From: Pyramidobacter sp. C12-8
Lineage (GTDB): Bacteria; Synergistota; Synergistia; Synergistales; Dethiosulfovibrionaceae
DNA: 35,611 bases
Assembly (NCBI RefSeq): GCF_002007215.1
Contig: NZ_MUHX01000029.1
Span: forward strand, 1-35,611
Direction of reading: 5' to 3'
Shown here: positions 15,961-23,746 of the stretch, piece after piece
Layout of the letters: each line of letters starts with the position of its first letter
How positions within the stretch are numbered: the stretch's first letter is position 1
The notes under the pieces: generated by a model
Databases searched by the model: none
Told to the model about the DNA's origin: nothing
Seen by the model: only the letters and a program-made list of their open reading frames with translations
Translations under genes and position numbers: made by a program

Positions 15961-15996
15961 TTTCGGCTAAAATTGCGCCAAGAAAATTAGCCGAAA
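15961..15996. promoter_or_regulatory. Inverted repeat next to the LuxR-type gene promoter
   Basis: TTTCGGCTAA and TTAGCCGAAA form a perfect 10-bp inverted repeat with a 16-base spacer. It ends 4 bases before the TTGACA box at 16001, a typical place for an activator or autoregulator site. It could also act as a hairpin. Confidence 0.5.
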
Positions 15997-16000
15997 GTCC

Positions 16001-16029
16001 TTGACATGAGGCCCGATAAAACGTTAGCA
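16001..16029 (+). promoter_or_regulatory. Promoter of the LuxR-type regulator
   Basis: A perfect TTGACA (16001-16006), a 17-base spacer and a weak TTAGCA -10 (16024-16029), about 48 bases before the ATG at 16077. Confidence 0.5.
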
Positions 16030-16076
16030 TCTTGAAAAAGCTTCAATTACCCGCAGAAAGGTCAAAAAAAGAACAG

Positions 16077-16697
16077 ATGGTTCATATCGTCGTTATCAGC
16101 CGCCATAACTTGATCCGTCGCCTGCTCTCGGACTGCCTTGCCGCGCAAAAAGATTTCGCGGTCGCCGCTGAGCCGGAGCGCACGGAAGACGCGCCCGGCG
16201 TCTGCGAAAAACTGCGCCCCGACCTGCTTCTGTTCGACCTCGCCCTCGACAACGTGCGGGGCGCGCTCAGCAGTTCCGCCGCGATAAAAAAGAGCTCGCC
16301 CTCCGCCAAGATCATGTTCCTCACGGGGCTGTCCGACTCGTCGCTGATCGCCGACGCGCGCGAGCGGGGCGTCGATTCGTTCCTCTTCTACTACAACTGC
16401 ATGCAGGAGGGGCTGGTCACCTGCGCCCGCGGCACGACGGGCGGCTACCAGATCTATCCCAACGAAGAGATGCTCCGTCAGATCGACCCGTTCGCCGGCG
16501 TCTTTACGCGCCGCGAGATCAAACTGCTCTGCATGCTCTGCGAATCCAAAAGCCGCGAAGAGATCGGCGCCGCGCTCGCTCTCTCCCCCAGCTCGATCAA
16601 AGGCTGCGTGTCGTCGATCCTGAACAAGACCGGTTACGGCAGCATCTCGCAGCTCCTTTCCCACATGCTCTCCCGCGGCTGCCTCGCGCCGCGGTGA
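16077..16697 (+). CDS. LuxR/NarL-type regulator with a degenerate receiver domain
   Basis: This 206-residue protein has a receiver-like domain (1-118) and a LuxR-type helix-turn-helix (about 140-200: FTRREIKLLCMLCESKS, then EEIGAALALSPSSIKGCVSS). The phosphoryl Asp position is kept (Asp54 in LLLFDLALD) and Thr83 is present. The paired acidic residues that bind Mg2+ after strand 1 are replaced by Ser8-Arg9 (IVVISRHN), and the conserved Lys is Tyr105 (FLFYYN). It probably works without normal phosphorylation. The ATG at 16077 begins the receiver fold; an upstream TTG at 16032 in frame is less likely. No kinase gene is adjacent. Targets are unknown. Confidence 0.85.
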   Translation: MVHIVVISRHNLIRRLLSDCLAAQKDFAVAAEPERTEDAPGVCEKLRPDLLLFDLALDNVRGALSSSAAIKKSSPSAKIMFLTGLSDSSLIADARERGVDSFLFYYNCMQEGLVTCARGTTGGYQIYPNEEMLRQIDPFAGVFTRREIKLLCMLCESKSREEIGAALALSPSSIKGCVSSILNKTGYGSISQLLSHMLSRGCLAPR

Positions 16698-16847
16698 GCG
16701 CAGGGAGTTTTCGCATACAACGCCGTCGAGGGCAGAAGCAGCGACGGGCCGCCGTTTTGTCCAGATCCCGAGGGAGCGCTCGGCCATACGGCGACGAACC
16801 TCGCCGGCCCGCCGCCGCGCCCTTTCGCTGCACGGACGGCGCCGTTT

Positions 16848-16877
16848 TTGACAGCGGAACGGCCGGCGCGGCAAGAT
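16848..16877 (+). promoter_or_regulatory. Possible promoter of the tRNA deacylase gene
   Basis: TTGACA (16848) is followed after 18 bases by CAAGAT (16872), 34 bases before the GTG start at 16911. The -10 match is weak. The rest of 16698-16847 holds nothing recognisable. Confidence 0.35.
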
Positions 16878-16910
16878 CAAAACATCTTGAGACAAAGGAG
16901 CTGAACAGCA

Positions 16911-17393
16911 GTGAACAAGCGAGAAGTGATCGCGATGTTGGACGCCGAAGGGATCGCCTACGAAAAGGTGGAACACGATCCCGTCTATACCATCGACGAA
17001 ATGCTGGCGCTTGGCCTGCCTCACGTCGAGGCGATCGCCAAGAATCTTTTCGTCCATGACGACAAGAAGCAGCGCTATTATCTGATCACCGTCAAGGAAG
17101 AAAAGCGCGTCGACCTGAAAGACTTCAAGGCGCGCTTCGGCACGCGCCGCCTCAGTTTCGCCTCGGAAGAAGAGCTGAACCGGATCCTCGGCCTCGCCAG
17201 GGGCTCGGTCACGCCCTTCGGCGTCCTCAACGACGAAGGGCGCCAGGTGACGGTTTATTTCGACGACGATTTCCGCGGCAGAAAGATGGGCATCCACCCC
17301 AACGAAAACACCGCCACCGTCTACGTGAAGACCGAAGACGTGGCGCGCCTGATCACGGCGCACGGCAACGAACTGAACTTCGCCCGCTTCTGA
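16911..17393 (+). CDS. YbaK/ProX-type aminoacyl-tRNA deacylase
   Basis: This 160-residue single-domain protein belongs to the YbaK/ProX/PrdX editing family, which hydrolyses mischarged aminoacyl-tRNA, typically Ala- or Cys-tRNA(Pro). Visible features are the N-terminal YEKVEHDPVYTIDEM, the core AKNLFVHDDKKQRYYLITVK with the Lys expected for the family, LSFASEEELNRILGLARGSVTPFGV, and the Asn-containing end MGIHPNENTATVYVKTED. The GSVTPFG stretch is strongly characteristic. The start is a GTG at 16911 with AAGGAG upstream. It ends just before a terminator at 17412. Homologues often accompany proline or glycine reductase genes in amino-acid fermenters, which fits the grd cluster next door, but it is convergent with the regulator rather than part of that operon. 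Confidence 0.88.
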   Translation: MNKREVIAMLDAEGIAYEKVEHDPVYTIDEMLALGLPHVEAIAKNLFVHDDKKQRYYLITVKEEKRVDLKDFKARFGTRRLSFASEEELNRILGLARGSVTPFGVLNDEGRQVTVYFDDDFRGRKMGIHPNENTATVYVKTEDVARLITAHGNELNFARF

Positions 17394-17411
17394 TACCGAT
17401 TTTCAATGTCG

Positions 17412-17464
17412 AAAGCGGCCGGAGACTGATGACATTCGACTCATCAGCCTCCGGCCGCTTTTTT
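17412..17464. terminator. Bidirectional terminator between deacylase and CdaR-type regulator
   Basis: A stem of about 20 bp (AAGCGGCCGGAG...CTGATGA with one mismatch) closes an 8-base loop and is followed by six Ts on the plus strand. It lies between the convergent stops at 17393 and 17487. Confidence 0.8.
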
Positions 17465-17486
17465 CGGTTCGGCGGGCGTTTCGCTT

Positions 17487-18776
17487 TCATCCTTCGGCGG
17501 GAGGAACGGCGCTCTCTTTGGCCGCGGGGCCGGAATACTGGCCGAGCAGCAGGGCGAAATAGAAGTTGAAACAGGCATGGAAGCTGTGGATATCCTCGCC
17601 GGTGAGGCGCTTGATCTTCTCGAGACGGTAGATCAGCGTGTTGCGGTGGATGTGGAGCCGCCGCGCCGTCTCCACCAGCGAGAAGCCGCTTTCGCACCAG
17701 GCTCGGATCGTCTTTTCCAGCTCCGGCCAGTCGGATTTGCCGCGCAGATTGCCCGTCAAGGCCTTGATGAAACGGATGCGCACGGGCGCGTCGATGGTGG
17801 AGATCACGTCTTCCATGCGGAAATCGGCGATGCAGTACACGCCGGGACGCTGTTTGAACTTTTTGCCCAGCATCAGCGCCTTGCGGGCCTCCTGACAGCT
17901 GAACGACAGCGCCGCAACGCTGTGCGCCGGCGAGCCGATGCCGATGGCGGCTTTCAGCCCGTAGTCCTCGAGCCGGTCCAACAGACTCTGCGAGAGTCCG
18001 ACGACTTGGGCAAGCGCCGCCTTTTCGTGCTGCGGGTCGGCGTGGTCGGCGTCCTTGACGGCATGGAGCGTGACGAAGCGGTTGTTGCCGCTGATGCTGG
18101 AGACAGTGCGAGGATGGGAGAAGATGCCGCGCATTTCCGCGAGGACGGCCTTCTTGATGTTGAGGATGCGCATCTCCACCTCCCCGTCCCGACATTCGCG
18201 CCGGACCTCCAGCGCGTAGCGGCCGAACTGATAGAGGTCGACGACGATGGGGATGTAGAACAGGCTCGGATCGTACCCGAGCTCGATGGCCCGCGACTGA
18301 AGCATGGTCTCGTTGCCGACGCCGGGGACGAAAGTCTCCAGATCGTGGATGAGGTCCTGCAAAATGCTCTCGCGGCTGCTGGAGTAAACGTAAAGCTCGC
18401 GCTCGCGCAGCAGGATCTCGATCTGCTTTTTGACGATCAGCCCGAACGGGCGCACTTCGTCCGGCACGCCCGTCAGCGCCATGGTGCCGACGGTGCGTCC
18501 GTTCAGGTTCTGGATCGGGAACGTGACGCCGGGGAGCGTGCCCCTGAATTGGCGCGCCTGCTCCCGCGTCGTCTCGGAGGCCGTGCCGGTGCGCACCACT
18601 TCGAGCGAAGCCTCGTGCAGCTGGCCGATGCGCTCACTCTGGCTGGCGCCGATAATCTTGCCGTCCACGTCGGTGATGATGAGGTTATGGCCGATGATCG
18701 CCGCTGTGGAAGAAGCGATCTCCTGAGCGCATTTTTGTATTAATGTCATCTCATCTATTTTGCTATTTTTCATCAT
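17487..18776 (-). CDS. CdaR/PucR-family transcriptional regulator
   Basis: This 429-residue protein has the CdaR layout. A sugar-diacid-recognition-type sensor domain comes first (about 1-135: AQEIASSTAAIIGHNLIITD, GKIIGASQSERIGQLHEASL, GVTFPIQNLNGRTVGTMALTG). A GGDEF-like middle region follows. The PucR-type C-terminal helix-turn-helix ends it (about 360-410: CESGFSLVETARRLHIHRNT, then LIYRLEKIKRLTG). Two consecutive Met codons (18776 and 18773) are possible starts; the second is better spaced from GAGGTG. It is divergent from grdE with a 157-base shared region containing an 8-bp inverted repeat, so it probably controls the grd cluster. The ligand may be the reductase substrate rather than a sugar acid. 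Confidence 0.88.
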   Translation of the reverse strand: MMKNSKIDEMTLIQKCAQEIASSTAAIIGHNLIITDVDGKIIGASQSERIGQLHEASLEVVRTGTASETTREQARQFRGTLPGVTFPIQNLNGRTVGTMALTGVPDEVRPFGLIVKKQIEILLRERELYVYSSSRESILQDLIHDLETFVPGVGNETMLQSRAIELGYDPSLFYIPIVVDLYQFGRYALEVRRECRDGEVEMRILNIKKAVLAEMRGIFSHPRTVSSISGNNRFVTLHAVKDADHADPQHEKAALAQVVGLSQSLLDRLEDYGLKAAIGIGSPAHSVAALSFSCQEARKALMLGKKFKQRPGVYCIADFRMEDVISTIDAPVRIRFIKALTGNLRGKSDWPELEKTIRAWCESGFSLVETARRLHIHRNTLIYRLEKIKRLTGEDIHSFHACFNFYFALLLGQYSGPAAKESAVPPAEG

Positions 18777-18795
18777 TTCACCTCACCCTGTATGA

Positions 18796-18821
18796 TTAAT
18801 ACGAATCTCCGGGCGTATTAA
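18796..18821. promoter_or_regulatory. Candidate operator between the regulator and grdE
   Basis: TTAATACG and CGTATTAA form a perfect 8-bp inverted repeat with a 10-base spacer. It lies 20 bases upstream of the regulator start and about 110 bases upstream of grdE. Binding by the CdaR-type protein is inferred from position only. Confidence 0.5.
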
Positions 18822-18933
18822 CTCATGAAATCTGGTAATTTGCAACGGTTTTTTTTGTGAGAGCATTCTTTATCATTTCAAATAAGGCGAAGAACCATAA
18901 ATAATATTCAACAAGCTGAGGAGGAATGCTTCT

Positions 18934-20220
18934 ATGAGACTGGAACTTCGCAAAGCTCACGTGACCGGGCTTGAGTGGGGCAGTCCAACCCGCATGGAAA
19001 ACGGCGTGCTCTACGTCGACAAAGCGGGCTTGATCGCGGCGCTGTCTGACGACGACCGTATCGAAAAATGGGACGTCGATCTGGCCCGTCCCGGCGAATC
19101 GGTGCGCATCATCCCCGTCAAGGACGTGATCGAGCCGCGCGTCAAGCTCGAAGGCGGCGAAAGCTATTTCGCTTCCGTGATCGGCCCCAACGACACGGCG
19201 GGTGAAGGCGCGACGTTCGTGCTCGACGGCGCCGGCGTGGTCACCGTCGGCCCGATCATGGGATTCCAGGAAGGCTTTATCGACATGAGCGGGCCCGCCG
19301 CCAAGTTCAGCCCGTTCGCGGGGCTGTTCAACGTGGTGCTGATCGCCCAGCCCGTCAAGGACCTGGAAAAGCATCAATACGAGGAAGCGATCCGCATCGG
19401 CGGCCTGAAAGCCGCCGTCTGGCTGGCCGACTGCTGCAAGGATGCGAAGATCGACGCCACGGAAGTTTTCGAAAAAGGCACGGTGGCCGAAGAGCTGAAA
19501 AAGTATCCCGACCTGCCGCCCGTTGTCCACCTCTGCATGTGCATCACGCAGGGACTGCTGCACGACACGTACGTGTACGGCGCCGACGTCAAGACCTGCC
19601 TGCCCACGCTGCTGCACCCCAACGAAGTGCTCGACGGCGCCATGGTCTCCGGCAACTGCGTGTCCGCCTGCGACAAGACCACGACCTGGCACCACCTGCA
19701 CGACCCGGTGGTTTCCGAGCTGTACGCCCAGCACGGCAAGACCGTCAACTTCTTGGGCATGATCCCCACGCAGGAGTCGGTCGTCCTCGCCGGCAAGGAG
19801 CGCGCCTCGTCCTTCAACGCCCGCCTCTGCCGCGAGCTCGGCGCCAAGGGCGTGATCATCACCGAAGAGGGCTACGGCAATCCCGACAGCGACCTCTGCC
19901 TGAACGTCAACAAGTGCGAAGCGCTGGGCATGAGCACCGTGGTCATCGCCGACGAAGCCTCCGGCACCGACGGCGCCTCGCAGGGGCTGGCCGACGCCAC
20001 ACCGCAGATGACGGCCTTCGTCTCCTGCGGCAACGTCAACGAGATGCTCGAAGTGCCGGCCATGAAGAAAGTGATCGGCTTCATCGAGTCCATCGCCCAC
20101 GTTTCCGGCGGCGCGGCCGAGAGCCTTCGTCCCGACGGTTCCATGTACGTCGAACTGCAGTCGATCATCGGCTCGACCTGCGAGACCGGCTTCAACAAGT
20201 CCGGCTCGCTCTGGGTGTAA
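18934..20220 (+). CDS. grdE: Glycine/sarcosine/betaine reductase component B, alpha/beta proprotein
   Basis: This 428-residue protein is the GrdE-type proprotein of component B, which binds the amino substrate through a pyruvoyl cofactor. Known family members are cleaved at an Asn-Cys bond, the Cys becoming the pyruvoyl group. Here that site is Asn241-Cys242 in VSGNCVSACDKTTTWH. Family stretches such as LELRKAHVTGLEWG, GFQEGFIDMSGPAAKFSPF, CITQGLLHDTYVYG, FLGMIPTQESVVLAGKERA, and EEGYGNPDSDLCLNVNKCEA are visible. Length fits uncleaved GrdE (about 428). The ATG at 18934 has GAGGAGG 9 bases upstream. grdB follows after 14 bases. Whether the substrate is glycine, sarcosine, betaine or another amine cannot be decided by eye. 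Confidence 0.95.
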   Translation: MRLELRKAHVTGLEWGSPTRMENGVLYVDKAGLIAALSDDDRIEKWDVDLARPGESVRIIPVKDVIEPRVKLEGGESYFASVIGPNDTAGEGATFVLDGAGVVTVGPIMGFQEGFIDMSGPAAKFSPFAGLFNVVLIAQPVKDLEKHQYEEAIRIGGLKAAVWLADCCKDAKIDATEVFEKGTVAEELKKYPDLPPVVHLCMCITQGLLHDTYVYGADVKTCLPTLLHPNEVLDGAMVSGNCVSACDKTTTWHHLHDPVVSELYAQHGKTVNFLGMIPTQESVVLAGKERASSFNARLCRELGAKGVIITEEGYGNPDSDLCLNVNKCEALGMSTVVIADEASGTDGASQGLADATPQMTAFVSCGNVNEMLEVPAMKKVIGFIESIAHVSGGAAESLRPDGSMYVELQSIIGSTCETGFNKSGSLWV

Positions 20221-20234
20221 GGAGGGGATCGGTC

Positions 20235-21548
20235 ATGACGTTCCGCATCGTTCATTACATCAACCAGTTCTACGCCGGCATCGGCGGAGAAGAAATGGCC
20301 CACGTGCCGCCCGAAAAACGCGACGGCAAGGTCGGCCCCGGCGCCGCCCTTCAGGCAGAGCTGGGCAAAGAAGCCGAGATCGTCGGCACGGTGATCTGCG
20401 GCGACAACTACTTCAACGAACACAACGAAGAAGCCAAAAAGATTCTGCTCGAGATGATCGGCAGCTACAAGCCCGATCTGCTGATCGCCGGCCCGGCGTT
20501 CTTCGCCGGACGCTACGGCATGGCCTGCGGCGACATCTGCGCCGCCGTGCAGGACACGCTGGGCATTCCCGTCGTCACCGGCATGTATCCCGAGAATCCC
20601 GGCGCCGAGTCCTTCGCCAAGAAAGTCTTCATCGTCAAGACCGCCAACAGCGCCCGCGGCATCAAGGACGCGGCCAAATCCATGAGCTCGCTGGCGCTCA
20701 AGCTGCTCAAGAAGGAAACTCTCGGCCCCGCCGCCGACGAGAACTACATCAGCCGCGGCTTCCGACGCGTCTTCTTCCACGAGAAGAACGGCGCTCAGCG
20801 CGGCCTTGAGATGCTGCTCAAGAAGATGGCCGGCGAGCCGTTCCAGACCGAGTACGAGATGCCGACCTTCAAAAAGATCGAGCCCTGCGCTCCGGTCAAG
20901 GATCTCAAGCACGCCACCATCGCCCTGATCACCTCCGGCGGTATCGTTCCCAAGGGCAATCCCGACAAGATCCGCGTCTCTTCCGCGGAGTCTTACGGCC
21001 GCTACGACATCACCGGCCTCAACGACCTCACCCCCGAGAACTACGAGTCCATCCACGGCGGCTACGACACGCAGTGGGCCAACGCCAACCCCGATGTGGT
21101 GCTGCCGCTCGACGAGATGCGCGAGCTGGAGAAAGAGGGCAAGATCGGCAAGATCTACAAGTACGTGTACTGCACCACCGGCACCGGCACGGCCGTGGCC
21201 TGGGCCGAGAAGTTCGGCCAGGAGATCGGCCCGGAGCTGAAAGCCGCGGGCGTCGACGCCGCCATTCTCACCTCCACCTGAGGCTCCTGCACTCGATGCG
21301 GTGCATCGATGTCGCGTGAAATCGAGAAGGCCGCCGGCATCCCCGTCGTGCAGATCGCCACGATCGTGCCGATCATGATGACCGTCGGCTCCAACCGGAT
21401 CGTCCCCGGCGTCGCCATCCCCCACCCCGTGGGCAAGCCCGAGCTGGGCGACGCGGAAGACAAAAAAGCTCGCCGCAAGCTGCTCGAAAAGGCGCTCGAG
21501 GCGATGGTCACGCCGATCGACACGCAGACGATCTTCAAGGCGTTCTAG
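20235..21548 (+). CDS. grdB: Reductase component B selenoprotein subunit with in-frame UGA (selenocysteine)
   Basis: The full gene is 437 residues when UGA at 21279-21281 is read as selenocysteine (residue 349). Before the UGA the frame matches GrdB (YINQFYAGIGGEEMAHVPPE, GTVICGDNYFNEH, AGPAFFAGRYGMACG). After it the same frame continues with GSCTRCGASMSREIEKAAG and IPVVQIATIVPIMMTVGSNR, ending with TAG. TSTU-GSC-TRC is the expected U-x-x-C redox motif. A SECIS-like hairpin lies directly downstream of the UGA. Gene callers that stop at UGA would give a 348-residue fragment plus a 79-residue fragment beginning at 21309. Together with GrdE it binds the substrate as a Schiff base and passes a carboxymethyl group to selenoprotein A, which is not encoded here. 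The ribosome site GGAGGGG lies 8-14 bases before the ATG. Confidence 0.96.
21293..21309 (+). promoter_or_regulatory. Bacterial SECIS hairpin of grdB
   Basis: A perfect 7-bp stem (TCGATGC with GCATCGA) closes a GGT triloop. The loop begins 19 bases after the UGA (18 intervening bases), the same distance as the GGU in the E. coli fdhF SECIS. The loop GGU and the closing TGC/GCA pairs also match that element. It lies within the coding sequence, as expected for bacteria. Confidence 0.8.
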
Positions 21549-21586
21549 GAGAAAGCGTTTTCTCTGGCGATCCCGTACAAAACAAC

Positions 21587-21625
21587 AGGCCGGCGGAACC
21601 TCGTCGGGTTCTGCCGGCCTTTTTG
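21587..21625 (+). terminator. Terminator after grdB
   Basis: A 14-bp stem with one bulge (AGGCCGGC-GGAACC with its complement), a 5-base loop and five Ts. It separates grdEB from grdX, so grdX and the transporter are probably reached by readthrough or by a promoter in 21626-21743 that was not clearly seen. Confidence 0.85.
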
Positions 21626-21743
21626 TCGCGCCGCAATAATGAATTTTTTCACGAACTGCGCTTCTTTGGATCATTCGTTGGAGGTTTGCTAAAGCTGTTT
21701 ATGCCTTGATATGCAGCGACAATTTTTCGGAGGTCAGCGACTC

Positions 21744-22100
21744 ATGATCATCACAAACAATCCCGACGTGCAGTCGGCACAGCTGGGCGAAACGCTTTTG
21801 GTGAGGGGGACGCCGCTGGATGTTCTGCAGGCCGTTTCCGATTACATGGAGAAAGGCTGGCATCTCGTCACGCATCCGCTGTCGGCGAACAACCGTCTCA
21901 ACAAAAGCCCCTATCGCTCCGTCGTCCTGTCTGAAAAAAACTCATGGGAGGGCAGCGAACGGGACATACTCGACCGGGCGATCAGCCATTTGTCGCTGCA
22001 GGGATTTGACGATCCCGGGGACGCCGACGCCGATTACCGCTGGATCGACCTTGAACATCTGAAGACGGCTCTTTTCGAAGCGGCGAAGTTCCACCTGTGA
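21744..22100 (+). CDS. grdX: GrdX-family protein
   Basis: This 118-residue cytoplasmic protein matches the small GrdX family found only in glycine, sarcosine or betaine reductase loci. Its reaction is unknown. Recognisable pieces are IITNNPDV at the start, GTPLDVLQAVSDYMEKGWHL followed by VTHPLSANN in the middle, and SPYRSVVLSEK. The ATG at 21744 has GGAGG 10 bases upstream; an in-frame extension to 21711 is poorly supported. The C-terminal part (WIDLEHLKTALFEAAKFHL) is helical. Its presence between grdB and the transporter supports assigning the whole region to amino acid or amine reduction. Confidence 0.85.
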   Translation: MIITNNPDVQSAQLGETLLVRGTPLDVLQAVSDYMEKGWHLVTHPLSANNRLNKSPYRSVVLSEKNSWEGSERDILDRAISHLSLQGFDDPGDADADYRWIDLEHLKTALFEAAKFHL

Positions 22101-22185
22101 TCGAGCCTCCGCCGTGGGCGGGGAGCGAAACGGCCGGCCGTGAAACGCGGCCATGGATTATCGAAAGAGAAAGGAATGGATCATT

Positions 22186-23571
22186 ATGGAAGAACAGAAA
22201 CGAGACGGTTTTGGCAGTCGCATCGGCTTTATTCTCTCGGCCGCCGGATTCTCCATCGGCCTTGGCAACGTCTGGCGTTTTCCCTATTTGACCAGCAAGT
22301 TCGGCGGCGGCGCTTTCGTGCTGGCTTACGTGCTGATCTGCGTTTTCATCGGGCTGCCCCTGTTCCTGGGCGAGCTGAGCATCGGCCGCCGCATGAAGGC
22401 GACGCCCATCGTCGGTTTTGTCCGCGAGAAGAAGATCGGCTGGTCGCTGATCGGCTGGATCGGCGCCATTGCCTGCATCGTGCTGATGGCTTACTACACG
22501 GTTATCATCGGCTGGATGGTCCGCTACGCCGTCAAAGCCCTGAGCGGAGTTTTCGCCGGTTCAACCTTTGAGCAGACCAAAGTGATGTTCAACGATTTCA
22601 TGAAAAACCCCTTCGAGCTGATCGCCTACACCGTCGTCGTCTTCGCCGCGCTCGGCATGGCGATCTCGCGCGGCGTCAAGGAAGGCGTCGAAAAGCTCTG
22701 CAAGTGGCTGCTGCCCATCCTCGGCGTCATGATCGTGACGCTGGCCGTCCGTTCGCTGACGCTGAGCCCCGTCGAGGGCGTCGGCAAGACCGCCATGGAC
22801 GGCCTGAGATGGTATCTCAGCCCCGATTTCAGCCAGCTGGGCAATCCCGAAGTGTGGCTGTATGCCCTCGGGCAGAGCTTCTTCTCCATCGGCGTCGGCA
22901 TCGCCACCGCCGTCGTGTACGGTTCCTACCGCAGCGACACCGACAACATGCCCAAGGACGCCGCCATGGTCGTGACCATGGATACCTCTTTCGCGCTGAT
23001 CGCCGGCGTGGTCATCTTCCCGGCGCTGCTCGTCTACGGCGCCGATCCCAACTCCAGCGGCGTCGGCCTGGTCATGGAAGTCATGCCCGTCGTCTTCGGC
23101 AAGATGCCCATGGGGTCGTTCTGGGCTTCGCTGTTCTTCATCCTCGTCGCCGTCGCCGGCTACACCTCCGGCCTTGGATACCTCGAAGCTCCCGTGGCCT
23201 GCTTCGCCGATTTCTTCAAGGTGAAGCGCAGCAAGATGACCTGGATCGTCGTCTTCATCATGTTCGTGCTCAGCCTGCCCTGCGCCTATTCACTGAGCGA
23301 AGGGCACGGCTGGATGTCCACGTACCGGGTCCTCGGCAAGAGCATCTTCGACTTCGCCGATTACCTGTCGGGCAACGTGATGATGCCCGTCGACGCGCTG
23401 CTCGTTTCGCTCTACGTCTCCTTCGTGCTGAAGTTCAAGGGCTACATGGAAGAAGCGAACAAGGGCCTGAGCGAAAGCCACACCTGGAGAGTCAAGGACT
23501 GGTGGATGCCCTGGGTCACTTACGGCCTGCCCGTCGTCCTGATCGTGATCATGTACCGCAACGTGTTCTAG
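22186..23571 (+). CDS. Sodium-dependent transporter of the NSS (SNF) family
   Basis: This 461-residue protein with about 11-12 membrane helices belongs to the neurotransmitter:sodium symporter family, Na+-coupled uptake of amino acids or related amines. The family signature is in helix 1: GFILSAAGFSIGLGNVWRFP, then YLTSKFGGGAFVL (unwound helix 1 with Na+ and substrate contacts). Further features are ELSIGRRMKATP in the first loop, GQSFFSIGVGIATAVVYGSY in helix 6, and a short C-terminal tail ending MYRNVF. Length is typical of bacterial members. The ATG at 22186 is preferred over one at 22153 because AAAGGA lies 10 bases before it and the signature follows directly. As last gene of the grd cluster it probably imports the reductase substrate. 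A terminator follows at 23617. Confidence 0.92.
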   Translation: MEEQKRDGFGSRIGFILSAAGFSIGLGNVWRFPYLTSKFGGGAFVLAYVLICVFIGLPLFLGELSIGRRMKATPIVGFVREKKIGWSLIGWIGAIACIVLMAYYTVIIGWMVRYAVKALSGVFAGSTFEQTKVMFNDFMKNPFELIAYTVVVFAALGMAISRGVKEGVEKLCKWLLPILGVMIVTLAVRSLTLSPVEGVGKTAMDGLRWYLSPDFSQLGNPEVWLYALGQSFFSIGVGIATAVVYGSYRSDTDNMPKDAAMVVTMDTSFALIAGVVIFPALLVYGADPNSSGVGLVMEVMPVVFGKMPMGSFWASLFFILVAVAGYTSGLGYLEAPVACFADFFKVKRSKMTWIVVFIMFVLSLPCAYSLSEGHGWMSTYRVLGKSIFDFADYLSGNVMMPVDALLVSLYVSFVLKFKGYMEEANKGLSESHTWRVKDWWMPWVTYGLPVVLIVIMYRNVF

Positions 23572-23616
23572 AAACAAAAAACGGCGGCGCGCACGCGCGT
23601 TTCCATGCCTTCGTTT

Positions 23617-23657
23617 CCGCCGCGCGGATCTTTCGCGACCCGCGCGGCGGATTATTT
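23617..23657 (+). terminator. Terminator after the NSS transporter
   Basis: A perfect 10-bp stem (CCGCCGCGCG with CGCGCGGCGG) closes a 14-base loop, followed by ATTATTTT. Confidence 0.7.
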
Positions 23658-23670
23658 TACGCCGCAGACG

Positions 23671-23679
23671 TGCTACAAT
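23671..23679 (+). promoter_or_regulatory. Extended -10 promoter of the OpgB-like gene
   Basis: TGC-TACAAT gives an extended -10 element (TACAAT at 23674), 68 bases before the ATG at 23747. No good -35 is seen. Confidence 0.45.
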
Positions 23680-23746
23680 ATCGCATAAAGTGGCGGATAT
23701 CGCTTCTCTCTTCAATTTTGAAGCTGAGAAAGAAAGGTCTTTCGGC

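Noticed and set aside
16841-16856. Terminator at the GGCGCC palindrome followed by Ts after the LuxR-type gene
   Set aside because: The palindrome has no loop bases, so it cannot fold as a simple stem; the T run is better read as part of a TTGACA box.
18822-18850. Sigma-54 promoter before grdE (GG and GC pairs near 18834-18844)
   Set aside because: The GG-GC spacing is about 6 bases rather than 10, and the neighbouring regulator is not of the sigma-54 activator type.
21309-21548. A separate 79-residue gene after grdB
   Set aside because: It is the C-terminal end of GrdB beyond the selenocysteine UGA, in the same frame and matching the family.
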